Positions 1 through 6,655 of a stretch of DNA of 7,540 nt are shown here, in pieces; position 1 is the stretch's first letter, and each line of letters begins with the position of its first letter. This DNA comes from Pseudorhodoplanes sp. Its GTDB lineage: Bacteria > Pseudomonadota > Alphaproteobacteria > Rhizobiales > Xanthobacteraceae. The notes under the pieces were generated by a model, which saw only the letters and a program-made list of their open reading frames with translations, was not told where the DNA came from and made no database searches. The stretch is taken from the NCBI GenBank assembly GCA_008933495.1, contig WBUW01000131.1, positions 1 through 7,540 on the forward strand, in the 5' to 3' direction. Position numbers and translations under genes: made by a program.

Positions 1-117
1 ATTGAAAAAGACGATCGAATCCTTGAGTGCCGTCAGGACGAGCAGCGCGGCAAGCGCAAGCACGCTCAATCCGCTGCCGATCAGGATCAGGCGCCGTTGT
101 TTTCGGGTCATGGCCAT
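1..117 (-). CDS. ccmE: Cytochrome c maturation heme chaperone CcmE (CycJ), N-terminal part
   Basis: CcmE is the periplasmic, membrane-anchored chaperone that holds heme covalently on a histidine and passes it to the CcmF/H machinery for attachment to apocytochrome c. Only the first 39 codons are in the window and the frame is open at base 1. They read MAMTRKQRR followed by a hydrophobic helix and then ALKDSIVFFN. This is the characteristic CcmE start: a basic cytoplasmic tail, a signal anchor, then the conserved segment ending in VFF. The heme-binding His lies outside the window. Two starts are possible, ATG at 117 or at 111 (MTRKQ, the usual form). An AAGGA at 127-131 is 9 bases from the first and 15 from the second, which favours 117. 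The gene follows ccmI after 6 bases, so the two are surely cotranscribed. Confidence 0.9.
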   Translation of the reverse strand, partial: MAMTRKQRRLILIGSGLSVLALAALLVLTALKDSIVFFN

Positions 118-123
118 GTCCGC

Positions 124-1242
124 TTATCCTTCAATCCCGAGCCGGCGAAGCCCCTCGTCGAGCCGTTTGGTCTTTTCCGCGTCGCCGGCAACGGCCTGGC
201 GCGCGTCGCGCGCAGCCGCCCGCGCCTGCTCGGATTCGCCAAGCACGAGATAGGCACGCACGAGCCGCAGCCAAGCCTCCGCATCCGAGCCGTCATTTTT
301 GAGGCGGGCCGCGAGTCGCTCGACCATGCCGCGCACGAATGCGGCGCGCCGTTCGGGGGTGAGACTTTCCGCCGCGGCGATGTCGTCGCTGCCCGGGCCC
401 GGCGCGGACAGGCCGGGATCGACCCGGGCGAGCGAGCTTTCGATCAGCGGACGATAGCCGGCATTGGCGGGTGCGGTTTGCAGAAGCCGGCGCCAGGTTT
501 GCGCCGCATCCGCCGGCCGGCCATCCTGTTCCGCGGCGAGGCCGGTATAATATTGCGCCTTCACATTGTCGGGATCACCGGCAAGAGCGTGGTCGAAAAC
601 CGCTTTCGCCTCGGCCGTCACCATTCCATTTGCGGCGGCGGCGAGCGCCTCGCCGAGATCGGCCTCGCGCGCGGGGGTCGCGCCGAGCAAACGCAGCGCA
701 TTCCGGCGCGCCTTGACCGCGTCCTCGAACCGTCCGAGCCGCATATAGACAGGCGCGAGGACTTCCCATCCGCGTCCGTCTTCCGGATTTTTTCCCAGAT
801 GCCCCTCGACCTGCGCGACCATGCTTTCGATCGAGCGTTGTTCGAGCGGAACATCCGGCCGGCCGGCAAGCGACGCGCCCGGAAGATGCGGCGATCCGAG
901 CGTGAGATAGATCGCAGCGGCGCCGGCCGGAACCAGCACGAGCGCGGCAAGCGCCGCAATCCTGCGATGCCACACGGCGCCCGGCGCAGGGGCGGCGGGC
1001 ATTCCGGACGCGGACGTTTCGGCGGCCGCCAGCAGGCGGCGCGACACTTCGATACGGGCCGCTTCGGCTTCCGCCGCGCCGATCAGCCCGGCGGCCCGGT
1101 CACGCTCGATCTCGGCAAGCTGATCGCGATAGACGGCAAGGTCGGATCCTGACGGGCGAGTCACGCGATGGTGTGACAACGGCCACAGGACCGCGAGCAT
1201 CGCGGCGGCCGTCATCAGGGACAAAGCAAGCCAAAGCATCAT
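124..1242 (-). CDS. ccmI: Cytochrome c biogenesis protein CcmI (CycH)
   Basis: CcmI binds apocytochrome c in the periplasm and presents it to the heme ligation complex. From the ATG at 1242 it has 372 residues. Visible parts: a first transmembrane helix (about 2-20, MMLWLALSL...); a cytoplasmic loop with the family pattern VYRDQLAEIERD, AGLI and ARIEVSRRLL; a second helix (about 94-116); and a periplasmic TPR-rich domain with repeats such as GWEVLAPVYMRLGRFEDAV and AWLRLVRAYLVLGESEQAR. This two-part layout and the length are usual for alphaproteobacterial CcmI. The frame runs upstream to a TTG at 1278, but that start has no ribosome site and adds a polar stretch before the membrane helix, so ATG 1242 (or the adjacent 1239) is preferred. 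It is followed at once by ccmE, as in the cycHJKL operon. Confidence 0.93.
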   Translation of the reverse strand: MMLWLALSLMTAAAMLAVLWPLSHHRVTRPSGSDLAVYRDQLAEIERDRAAGLIGAAEAEAARIEVSRRLLAAAETSASGMPAAPAPGAVWHRRIAALAALVLVPAGAAAIYLTLGSPHLPGASLAGRPDVPLEQRSIESMVAQVEGHLGKNPEDGRGWEVLAPVYMRLGRFEDAVKARRNALRLLGATPAREADLGEALAAAANGMVTAEAKAVFDHALAGDPDNVKAQYYTGLAAEQDGRPADAAQTWRRLLQTAPANAGYRPLIESSLARVDPGLSAPGPGSDDIAAAESLTPERRAAFVRGMVERLAARLKNDGSDAEAWLRLVRAYLVLGESEQARAAARDARQAVAGDAEKTKRLDEGLRRLGIEG

Positions 1243-1324
1243 GCGCGCGGTTACACCACGGCGCTGATGCGGCTGCAACTATTGCGGAAAAGGGCTTATC
1301 GGAGGGAGGACGGCGGGGGAGGCG

Positions 1325-2737
1325 TCAGGATTTTGCGCCGGCGGCCTTGCGCTCGGCGCTGGCGGCGATGCTCGCCGCCTTGGTCAGGGTCGAGGCATAG
1401 TCCGGACCGAACAGCTTGGCGCAGAACCTCGCGGCGGCATCGAGCTGGGATTGCCGGAAGACGCGATCCTGGTCGCCGGCATGGCGCACCGCCTCGACGA
1501 GGGCCGGCGCGCTGACATCGAGATAATGCTGCAGGTCGGTGTAGGAGCGCTGGGTCATTTCGCTGACCGCGAGTTCGCCGGCATAATTGCGGCAGATGCC
1601 GACGAATTCGATCAGCGCGACGGTTTCGGCGACGTCGTCGGGATCGAGGCGGGAACTGGGCGAGATTTCCTTCGGCGGCCGCGGGCGCAGGAGCCGTCGC
1701 ACCCGGCCCGGCATGGATTCGATCTCGGCTTTCAGGAGGTTCGAGATTTCGGCGCGCAGGGCGGCGAGCTGTTTGCCCCACGGGGAGTCGACCGACATGT
1801 TGATTTCGGTCCGCATCCCGCGCGCCGCGTCGTGGATGCCTTTGAGCAGCGCACCGGTGGCGACGCCGCGTCCGCTGCGCAATTCGGTCTTGAGTTCGCC
1901 AACCATCCGCTCGATTTCGGCAAGCACGATGGCGACGGCGATCGCATAGTGCGACTCCGCCACCCGCGCCGCCGCATCACTGCCGGCCGCCCGGGTCGCC
2001 AGCCGCACAAGCTGCCAGGGCGCCGCGAGCCGGCTCATCACCAGAACAAGCGCAAACAGGAAAATGTGCCGATCGCCGGCAAGCGGCGAATCGAGCAGCG
2101 CTTTGACGTCGTCGAGGGTGGCGTCGGCGAGATTCTTGATGTGGCTGGGGAGACGGCGCCCGATGGCCAACAGCCGGTCGCGCGCCTGCAAGACCGACAG
2201 GATGGCGTCGACGTCCTGGATCGCGCGCGGCGTCCCGACCTGGGCGACCAGGCGCCGCCGCGTCTTGTCGTCGGACTGCGCGGCGGCCAGCGCCTCCTGC
2301 ATGCGCTGGACGGTGCGATCCTGAAAGGCGCGGGTGAGCGCTTCGGTCTTCTCGGCGTCGCCGACGGCATGCGCGCGGGCGACCTCTTCGGTGACCGCTT
2401 TCGCCTCGCCCGGAAGAAGGTCGCGACAAATCCACTGCCAGATGGGATCGAGCGAAACGCGGGCGATTCGGCCGGGGTGATCATGGGCGGCCGTATCGTC
2501 GACGAGGAAGGGTTCGAGCGGCTGGAAAAACAGCCGCGCCAGGCTGCCGGCACGGGCGGAGCTGCGTCCGGCGTCGCGGGCGCTGCGACGCAATTCCTGC
2601 AGGACCAGCTCGGCGCCGGGGGCGTCCTCGCCGCGCAACAGCCCCTGTTCCAGCTCGGCGGTCAGCATAGCCCGCACCTCCGGGCTCAGTTCCCGGAGAA
2701 ACTGCCGCAACCGCTCGACGAGCAGCCCGTCGGCCAT
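1325..2737 (-). CDS. Conserved-looking protein of unknown function, about 470 residues
   Basis: I do not recognise a named family. The product is largely helical, with many charged heptad-like stretches. From the ATG at 2737 (MADGLLVERLRQFLREL) it has 470 residues. An in-frame GTG at 2749 would add MGNG; GAGTGGG just before the ATG could serve as its ribosome site. Near residues 64-82 is a striking segment, SLARLFFQPLEPFLVDD, then a Trp-containing DPIWQWICRDLLPGE. One hydrophobic stretch (about 225-245, HIFLFALVLVMSRLA) might be a membrane helix or a buried helix. A basic proline-rich linker (RRLLRPRPPKE, about 347-357) precedes a C-terminal helical domain containing QRSYTDLQHYLDVSAPALVEAVRHA. 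There is no signal peptide. A long open frame lies on the opposite strand, but the minus-strand protein has natural composition and recurring domain-like blocks. It lies 82 bases upstream of ccmI; a cytochrome-related role is only a guess from position. Confidence 0.78.
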   Translation of the reverse strand: MADGLLVERLRQFLRELSPEVRAMLTAELEQGLLRGEDAPGAELVLQELRRSARDAGRSSARAGSLARLFFQPLEPFLVDDTAAHDHPGRIARVSLDPIWQWICRDLLPGEAKAVTEEVARAHAVGDAEKTEALTRAFQDRTVQRMQEALAAAQSDDKTRRRLVAQVGTPRAIQDVDAILSVLQARDRLLAIGRRLPSHIKNLADATLDDVKALLDSPLAGDRHIFLFALVLVMSRLAAPWQLVRLATRAAGSDAAARVAESHYAIAVAIVLAEIERMVGELKTELRSGRGVATGALLKGIHDAARGMRTEINMSVDSPWGKQLAALRAEISNLLKAEIESMPGRVRRLLRPRPPKEISPSSRLDPDDVAETVALIEFVGICRNYAGELAVSEMTQRSYTDLQHYLDVSAPALVEAVRHAGDQDRVFRQSQLDAAARFCAKLFGPDYASTLTKAASIAASAERKAAGAKS

Positions 2738-2829
2738 TCCGTTACCCACTCACTCATGGACCTGAAGCGCCTGATTAGCGCAGCGGGCGTTAAGAAGCGG
2801 TAAGGCTAAGTCTCTGGGCACGGGAAAGG

Positions 2830-3315
2830 TTAACCGGCCGGCGTCCAGGTCCCGTCCGGGTTGCGGCAGGCGATCCCGCGCGCGGTCTGCGGGCGGCCGT
2901 CGATATAGATGGTGTGGGTGAAGTCGCGGCATTTGGCACCGCGGCGGTCATAGGCCGGCCCCGGGACAATCGAGCCGTAACGCCCCGAGTCCGGGTTACG
3001 CCAGGCGACCGGCGCGCCCGACGGACCGTTCTCCAGCGCCGCCATCTGGGCCTCATAGGCGCGGCGCTTGTCCTCATCGTCCATCGCCGCCCCGATCCGG
3101 TTGCCGATCATGCTCCCGATGAGGGCACCGGCAACGCCGGCGGCCACCCGCTCCCCGGTTCCGCCCCCGATCTGCGAGCCGATGGCGGCTCCGGCGAGCG
3201 CGCCGACCAGCGTGCCGGTATTCTCACGCGGACCGGCACCGGTATTGGGATCACCGGCGCAGCCGGTCAGCACGACGGTCGCGAGCAGGAGGGTCGCCAA
3301 TCCAAATGAACGCAT
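2830..3315 (-). CDS. Glycine-zipper outer-membrane lipoprotein (17 kDa surface antigen type)
   Basis: The 161-residue product begins MRSFGLATLLLATVVLTGCAGD. This is a lipoprotein signal peptide with lipobox LTGC and acylated Cys19. Ala at +2 is compatible with export to the outer membrane. Residues about 34-77 form a glycine zipper (GALAGAAIGSQIGGG, then AGVAGALIGSMIGNRIGAAM), a membrane-interacting helical hairpin. The C-terminal part carries two cysteines (129 and 150) in the pattern CRDFTHTIYIDGRPQTARGIAC-RNPDGTW, typical of the RT0821/Lpp0805 and rickettsial 17 kDa antigen group, whose role is structural or unknown. The ATG at 3315 is chosen because AAGGGG (3321-3326) lies 5 bases before it and the signal peptide starts there. 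A GTG at 3330 would bury that site. It lies 72 bases after feuQ on the same strand. Confidence 0.9.
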   Translation of the reverse strand: MRSFGLATLLLATVVLTGCAGDPNTGAGPRENTGTLVGALAGAAIGSQIGGGTGERVAAGVAGALIGSMIGNRIGAAMDDEDKRRAYEAQMAALENGPSGAPVAWRNPDSGRYGSIVPGPAYDRRGAKCRDFTHTIYIDGRPQTARGIACRNPDGTWTPAG

Positions 3316-3387
3316 GTCAGCCCCTTGCACCTTCCGAAAATATTGGGGTGACAGCGAGCTAGGAAGGCAGAATGCGGCAAATCTCTG

Positions 3388-4755
3388 TCAGGTGGCGGGC
3401 AACAGGAGTTCGGCGCGCAGGCCGCCGATCGGAGCGGCGCCGAGCGTCAGGCTGCCACCATAGAGAGTCGCAAGCTCGACGACGATCGACAGGCCCAGTC
3501 CGGAGCCGGGCTTCGTTTCGTCCAGCCGCCGGCCGCGCCGCGCCACCTGCTCGCGCTCGGACGGGGTCAAGCCGCGCCCGTCGTCGTCAACGACGATACG
3601 TACCATGTAGCGCTCCGGCTCCGTCCATTCATAGCTGACCTCGATGGCGACCCGCGACTGCGCCCATTTGCAGGCATTGTCCACCAGGTTTCCGACCATC
3701 TCCTCGAGGTCTTGGCGTTCGCCGCGGAAACGGCCCTGCTCCGGCACGTCGACCCGGATCGACAGCGCCTTGCCGTGGTGGGTTTTTTCCATCGTGCGGG
3801 CGAGCGCATGAACCACCGGATAGACGTCGGTCACGCTGCCGACCACGGTCAGGCGGGCGGCCAGCCGTGCGCGCTCAAGATGGCGCGCGACCTGGTCACG
3901 CATGATGTCGGTCTGTTCGAGCACCTTGGCGGCGAGCGGGTCTTCGTTCCGTGCCGACGCTTCATTCATCATTACCGAGATCGGCGTCTTCAGGGCATGC
4001 GCCAGGTTGCCCACGTGGGTGCGGGCGCGCTCGACGATCTCCCGGTTGGCGTCGATCAGGGCGTTGGTTTCACCGGCAAGCGAGGCAATCTCGACCGGGA
4101 ACTTCCCTTCCAGGCGCTCCGCCCGCCCGGCGCGGATGGTGGCAAGTTGCGCCGAAATCCGCTTGAGCGGCGCGAGCCCGAAGCGCACCTGAAACAGCGT
4201 TGAGAGAAGCAGGACAAGGGCCAGAATGGCGAAAGTCGATTGCAGCGCGCGGTCGAAGGCCCGCGTTTCCTCCTCGATTTCCGCGGCATCGCCCGCGACC
4301 GCCACCAGGAAATTCCCCTCTTCGCCAAGATCGATATTGCGTTCGACGACCCGCAGTTTTTGCTCTTCGGGTCCGGTGACATAGCCTTGCCGAATGCCGG
4401 TCACCGATGTCGGAATGGTTGCGGACAGGCGCGGCAGGCCCCCGTCCCACAAGGAACGCGACGCCCGCACTTCGGGTTTGCTGCTGTCCAGGCGCGTCAC
4501 CTGCCAATACCAGCCGGAGAGCGGAAGCTCGAACAAAGGTTCGCTGACCGATTGTGGAAATTTCTCCGCCCCCTCCTCCGGGGTCGCGACATCGGCCACG
4601 AGCGTTCGCAGATAAACCCCGAGTCGCCCGTCGAAGGCCCGCTCGACCGCCTGGCGATAGACCGAAGACAGCACGAACCCGGCGATGAGCAGGATGACGA
4701 CGGTCAAGCCGGTCGCGGACAGAAACAGGCGGAACGCAAGCGAATTAGCGCGCAT
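3388..4755 (-). CDS. feuQ: Membrane sensor histidine kinase, FeuQ/PhoQ type
   Basis: This 455-residue inner-membrane kinase should phosphorylate the regulator encoded just upstream. Visible in order: transmembrane helix 1 (about 10-32); a periplasmic sensor region (about 33-170) with acidic patches; helix 2 (about 171-190); a HAMP-like linker; the dimerisation/H-box NLAHALKTPISVMMNEA with phosphoacceptor His253; the N-box LVDNACKWA with Asn360; the G1 box DDDGRGL (390-396); and the G2 box GSGLGLSIV (417-425). All catalytic motifs are intact. The HALKTP H-box and long periplasmic loop fit the PhoQ-like class to which rhizobial FeuQ belongs. ATG 4755 lies inside the end of feuP (11-base overlap), so the two are translationally coupled. 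Kinase identity is certain. The FeuQ name rests on this class, the feuP partner and the nearby ccmI/ccmE; in Rhizobium leguminosarum feuPQ is linked to cycHJKL. Confidence 0.92.
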   Translation of the reverse strand: MRANSLAFRLFLSATGLTVVILLIAGFVLSSVYRQAVERAFDGRLGVYLRTLVADVATPEEGAEKFPQSVSEPLFELPLSGWYWQVTRLDSSKPEVRASRSLWDGGLPRLSATIPTSVTGIRQGYVTGPEEQKLRVVERNIDLGEEGNFLVAVAGDAAEIEEETRAFDRALQSTFAILALVLLLSTLFQVRFGLAPLKRISAQLATIRAGRAERLEGKFPVEIASLAGETNALIDANREIVERARTHVGNLAHALKTPISVMMNEASARNEDPLAAKVLEQTDIMRDQVARHLERARLAARLTVVGSVTDVYPVVHALARTMEKTHHGKALSIRVDVPEQGRFRGERQDLEEMVGNLVDNACKWAQSRVAIEVSYEWTEPERYMVRIVVDDDGRGLTPSEREQVARRGRRLDETKPGSGLGLSIVVELATLYGGSLTLGAAPIGGLRAELLLPAT

Positions 4756-5416
4756 CGCTCGGAGGGGTCAGGAGATAACCCAGCCCGCGCACCGTCTGGA
4801 TGATTTCCACGCCGAGTTTCTTGCGAATCCGGCCGACAAAGACTTCGATCGTGTTGGAGTCGCGGTCGAAGTCCTGGTCATAGAGGTGTTCGACGAGTTC
4901 GGTGCGCGAGACCACGCGCCCGGCATGATGCATCAGGTAGGATAGGAGCCGGTATTCGTGGCTCGTCAGTTTGACCGGGGCCCCGGCAACGCTGACCCGC
5001 CCGGTCCGGGTATCGAGGCGCACCGACCCGCAATTGAATTCGCTCTTGGCGTGTCCCGCCGACCGGCGCAGCAAAGCGCGGACCCGCGCCAGAACCTCTT
5101 CGAGGTGGAACGGCTTGGGTACGTAATCGTCGGCACCGGCATCGAAACCGCGCACCTTGTCGCTCCAGCGGTCGCGGGCGGTGAGCAGCAGGACGGGCAT
5201 GGCCCGCCCGGCGCGGCGCCAGGACTCCAGCACGGTAATGCCGTCCATCTTCGGCAGGCCGATATCGAGAATGACCGCGTCGTAGGGCTCGGTCTCGCCC
5301 AGATAATGCCCCTCTTCGCCGTCGAACGCCCGGTCGACGACATAGCCGGCGTCCGTCAGGGCGGTCGCAAGCTGGCGGTTGAGATCAGGATCATCCTCGA
5401 CAACGAGGAGACGCAA
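4745..5416 (-). CDS. feuP: OmpR/PhoB-family response regulator, FeuP type
   Basis: This 223-residue DNA-binding regulator is the phosphorylation partner of the kinase that follows. The receiver domain (1-115) has the acidic pocket E7-D8-D9, phosphoacceptor Asp51 in AVILDIGLPKMDG, Thr79 and Lys101 (DDYVPKPF). The winged-helix output domain (about 125-220) shows the OmpR-family pattern KLTSHEYRLLSYLMHHAGRV, SRTELVEHLYD, then SNTIEVFVGRIRKKLG and IIQTVRGLGYLL. The start is a TTG at 5416, supported by GGAGG (plus-strand CCTCC at 5425-5429) 8 bases upstream and by the normal receiver start MRLLVVEDD. The gene lies 14 bases after the PepSY gene and overlaps the kinase start. FeuP in Rhizobium was linked to iron uptake and in Sinorhizobium to cyclic glucan export (ndvA). 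The regulator family is certain; the FeuP name rests on gene order. Confidence 0.94.
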   Translation of the reverse strand: MRLLVVEDDPDLNRQLATALTDAGYVVDRAFDGEEGHYLGETEPYDAVILDIGLPKMDGITVLESWRRAGRAMPVLLLTARDRWSDKVRGFDAGADDYVPKPFHLEEVLARVRALLRRSAGHAKSEFNCGSVRLDTRTGRVSVAGAPVKLTSHEYRLLSYLMHHAGRVVSRTELVEHLYDQDFDRDSNTIEVFVGRIRKKLGVEIIQTVRGLGYLLTPPSDAR

Positions 5417-5424
5417 GGGAAAGT

Positions 5425-5429
5425 CCTCC
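5425..5429 (-). promoter_or_regulatory. Ribosome binding site for the TTG start of feuP
   Basis: The minus strand reads CGGAGGACTTTCCC directly before TTG at 5416. The GGAGG core is 8 bases from the codon. No in-frame ATG lies nearby that would keep the receiver domain complete, so this site decides the start. Confidence 0.8.
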
Positions 5430-5430
5430 G

Positions 5431-5742
5431 TTAATGACCCCCGGCCAACCGGCCCGATTGCGCGTCGACGGTCATGCGGACCACTTTGCCATCACGTCGC
5501 AGGAGTGTCAGCACATAGACGAGGCCGCTTGGCCGCTGGCACAGGCGCGCGCGGACCACGTCGCCCTTGCGGGCGCGCGCAGCCGAGATCGCCTGCGAAA
5601 GGGTTACCACCTTGCCGCCGGCCAGGACGGCGGCCCGCTGCTCCTTGTTCAGGCAGTTCGAAAGCTCGGCGGCCGACACCGGCCTGCTCGCGCTGACGGC
5701 AACCAGGGCGGCGATGACGAGAAAGCGATTCATCCGGTGCAT
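5431..5742 (-). CDS. feuN: Small periplasmic PepSY-domain protein, FeuN-like
   Basis: A small exported protein, 103 residues from the ATG at 5742. Residues 1-24 are a signal peptide (MHRMNRFLVIAALVAVSAS...PVSA-AE). The mature part has two cysteines (30 and 68, possibly a disulfide) and a PepSY-like block at about 46-98 (TLSQAISAARARKGDVVRARL, then GLVYVLTLLRRDGKVVRMTVDAQSG). PepSY proteins often act as periplasmic inhibitors or partners of envelope systems. In Sinorhizobium meliloti the feuNPQ operon encodes FeuN, a small periplasmic protein that restrains the kinase FeuQ; the same position here suggests the same job. The start is uncertain: a TTG at 5751 has a purine-rich GGGAAGAG upstream, and ATG 5733 (MNRFLV) is also possible. 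The stop is 14 bases before feuP. The PepSY call is fairly secure; equivalence to FeuN is inferred from context. Confidence 0.75.
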   Translation of the reverse strand: MHRMNRFLVIAALVAVSASRPVSAAELSNCLNKEQRAAVLAGGKVVTLSQAISAARARKGDVVRARLCQRPSGLVYVLTLLRRDGKVVRMTVDAQSGRLAGGH

Positions 5743-5791
5743 GGATATCAATTAGCATCTCTTCCCTCAAATTGCAGCGCTTGTGCGGCCG

Positions 5792-6469
5792 TCAGCCGGT
5801 GAATCCGGAAAAATCCGCAAACGCCTCAAGCGATTCGCGCGGCGTGCGCCAGGAATTGATGGGCGCGGTGTCGTCGGCATAGCCGAGCGCCACTCCGCAA
5901 AACAGCATCATGTCGGGAGGAAGGGAGAGAAAGGCCGCCACCGTGCGGTGGAACGAGGCCCAGGCTTCCTGCGGACAGGTGTGCAATCCGTAATCGCGGG
6001 CGAGCAGCATGACGGTCTGGATAAAGCTGCCGAGGTCGATCCACTGGCCGAGCACGAACGAGCGTTCGATCGATACGAACAGCCCGGCCGGCGCACCAAA
6101 AAACTCGAAATTGCGGGCATATTGACGATAGCGGGCCGGCTTGTCCTCGCGACGCACGCCGATCGAGCGATAGATCTGTTCCCCGACCGCGAAACGCCGT
6201 TGCCGATAGGGATCGGGCATATCATGGGGGAAGATCGGAAATTCGGTGCCCTCGCCGTTCGGCAATTCGGCCATGCGCGGGCGAAGCAGCGCCTTGAGCG
6301 CTTCAAGGCGTTCCCCGGCAAGTGCATGAACCCGCCAGGGCTGCACATTGCCGGCGGAGGGCGAACGCGCCGCAAGCGTCAGAATTTCGCGGACGATATG
6401 TTCGGGAACCGGGATGGGAAGGAAGGCGCGGCAGGAAAAGCGGGTGGCGACGGCATCGCGGACGTCCAT
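5792..6469 (-). CDS. Nitroreductase-family FMN-dependent oxidoreductase
   Basis: This 225-residue flavoenzyme belongs to the nitroreductase fold, which uses FMN and NAD(P)H to reduce nitro groups, quinones or similar acceptors; the true substrate cannot be read from sequence. Visible motifs: the N-terminal FMN phosphate-binding segment ATRFSCRAF (Arg10, Ser12, Arg14); AARSPSAGNVQPWRVHAL (33-50), the family's second FMN/dimer motif with Ser38, Asn41 and Gln-Pro-Trp at 43-45; a middle segment GLHTCPQEAW; and a C-terminal GVALGYADDTAPINSWRTPRESLEAF, the usual end with Asn and Arg near the flavin. Length and motifs are complete. ATG 6469 is preceded by GGAGG (CCTCC at 6477-6481) at 7 bases. It lies only 49 bases before the PepSY gene with no evident terminator, so read-through into feuNPQ is possible. 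The repeat element lies just upstream. Confidence 0.93.
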   Translation of the reverse strand: MDVRDAVATRFSCRAFLPIPVPEHIVREILTLAARSPSAGNVQPWRVHALAGERLEALKALLRPRMAELPNGEGTEFPIFPHDMPDPYRQRRFAVGEQIYRSIGVRREDKPARYRQYARNFEFFGAPAGLFVSIERSFVLGQWIDLGSFIQTVMLLARDYGLHTCPQEAWASFHRTVAAFLSLPPDMMLFCGVALGYADDTAPINSWRTPRESLEAFADFSGFTG

Positions 6470-6512
6470 TCAACGGCCTCCGTTGTCCGGCGCTTCCTGG
6501 AGCAGCCGAATC

Positions 6513-6618
6513 TAAAGCATGATCCCGAAAAGTGTGCAGCGGTTTTCGGAAAAGATCATGCTCGAACAAAGCGCTAAAGCGCGATGACGATTCGAAGAAA
6601 AGTCATCCCGCTTTAGCG
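6513..6618. repeat. Double-palindrome intergenic repeat, RIME-like
   Basis: Two hairpins lie side by side in the only long gap of the window. Hairpin 1: GCATGATCCCGAAAA (6517-6531) pairs with TTTTCGG (6543-6549) and GATCATGC (6554-6561), leaving an AAAA bulge and an 11-base loop. Hairpin 2: 17-base arms at 6572-6588 and 6602-6618 (core CTAAAGCGCGATGAC) pair with one C-C mismatch and a 13-base loop. I recognise these arm sequences as common in intergenic regions of Rhizobiales genomes. The two-palindrome layout of roughly 100 bases fits the Rhizobium intergenic mosaic elements (RIME); the exact class is not certain. It lies between the stop of the holin-like gene and the nitroreductase start and could act as a transcript end or RNA stabiliser. 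Confidence 0.8.
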
Positions 6619-6655
6619 GCCAAGATTCGGTGGGACGTTCGATTGCCGATCGGCC

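Noticed and set aside
97..1152. 351-codon open frame on the plus strand opposite ccmI
   Set aside because: It is antisense to a clear CcmI with intact motifs, and its product is low-complexity Arg/Gly-rich sequence.
1243..1276. Possible promoter TTGCAG, 17 bases, TGTAAC before ccmI
   Set aside because: The -35 match is weak and transcription would begin almost at the ATG; in GC-rich DNA such matches arise by chance.
1451..2803. 450-codon open frame on the plus strand opposite the unknown protein
   Set aside because: It mirrors the minus-strand frame, is rich in Arg, Gly, Asp and Gln with no domain-like pattern, and has no ribosome site at its start; GC-rich DNA gives long antisense frames.
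2738..2829. Looked for a promoter or terminator between the lipoprotein and the unknown gene
   Set aside because: No convincing -35/-10 pair and no stem with a T-run was found.
4240..4803. 187-codon plus-strand open frame opposite the kinase and regulator genes
   Set aside because: Antisense shadow of feuQ and feuP, which have complete catalytic motifs.
6645..6654. Perfect 10-base palindrome GCCGATCGGC after the holin-like gene
   Set aside because: Too short to be meaningful alone, with no T-run to make a terminator.
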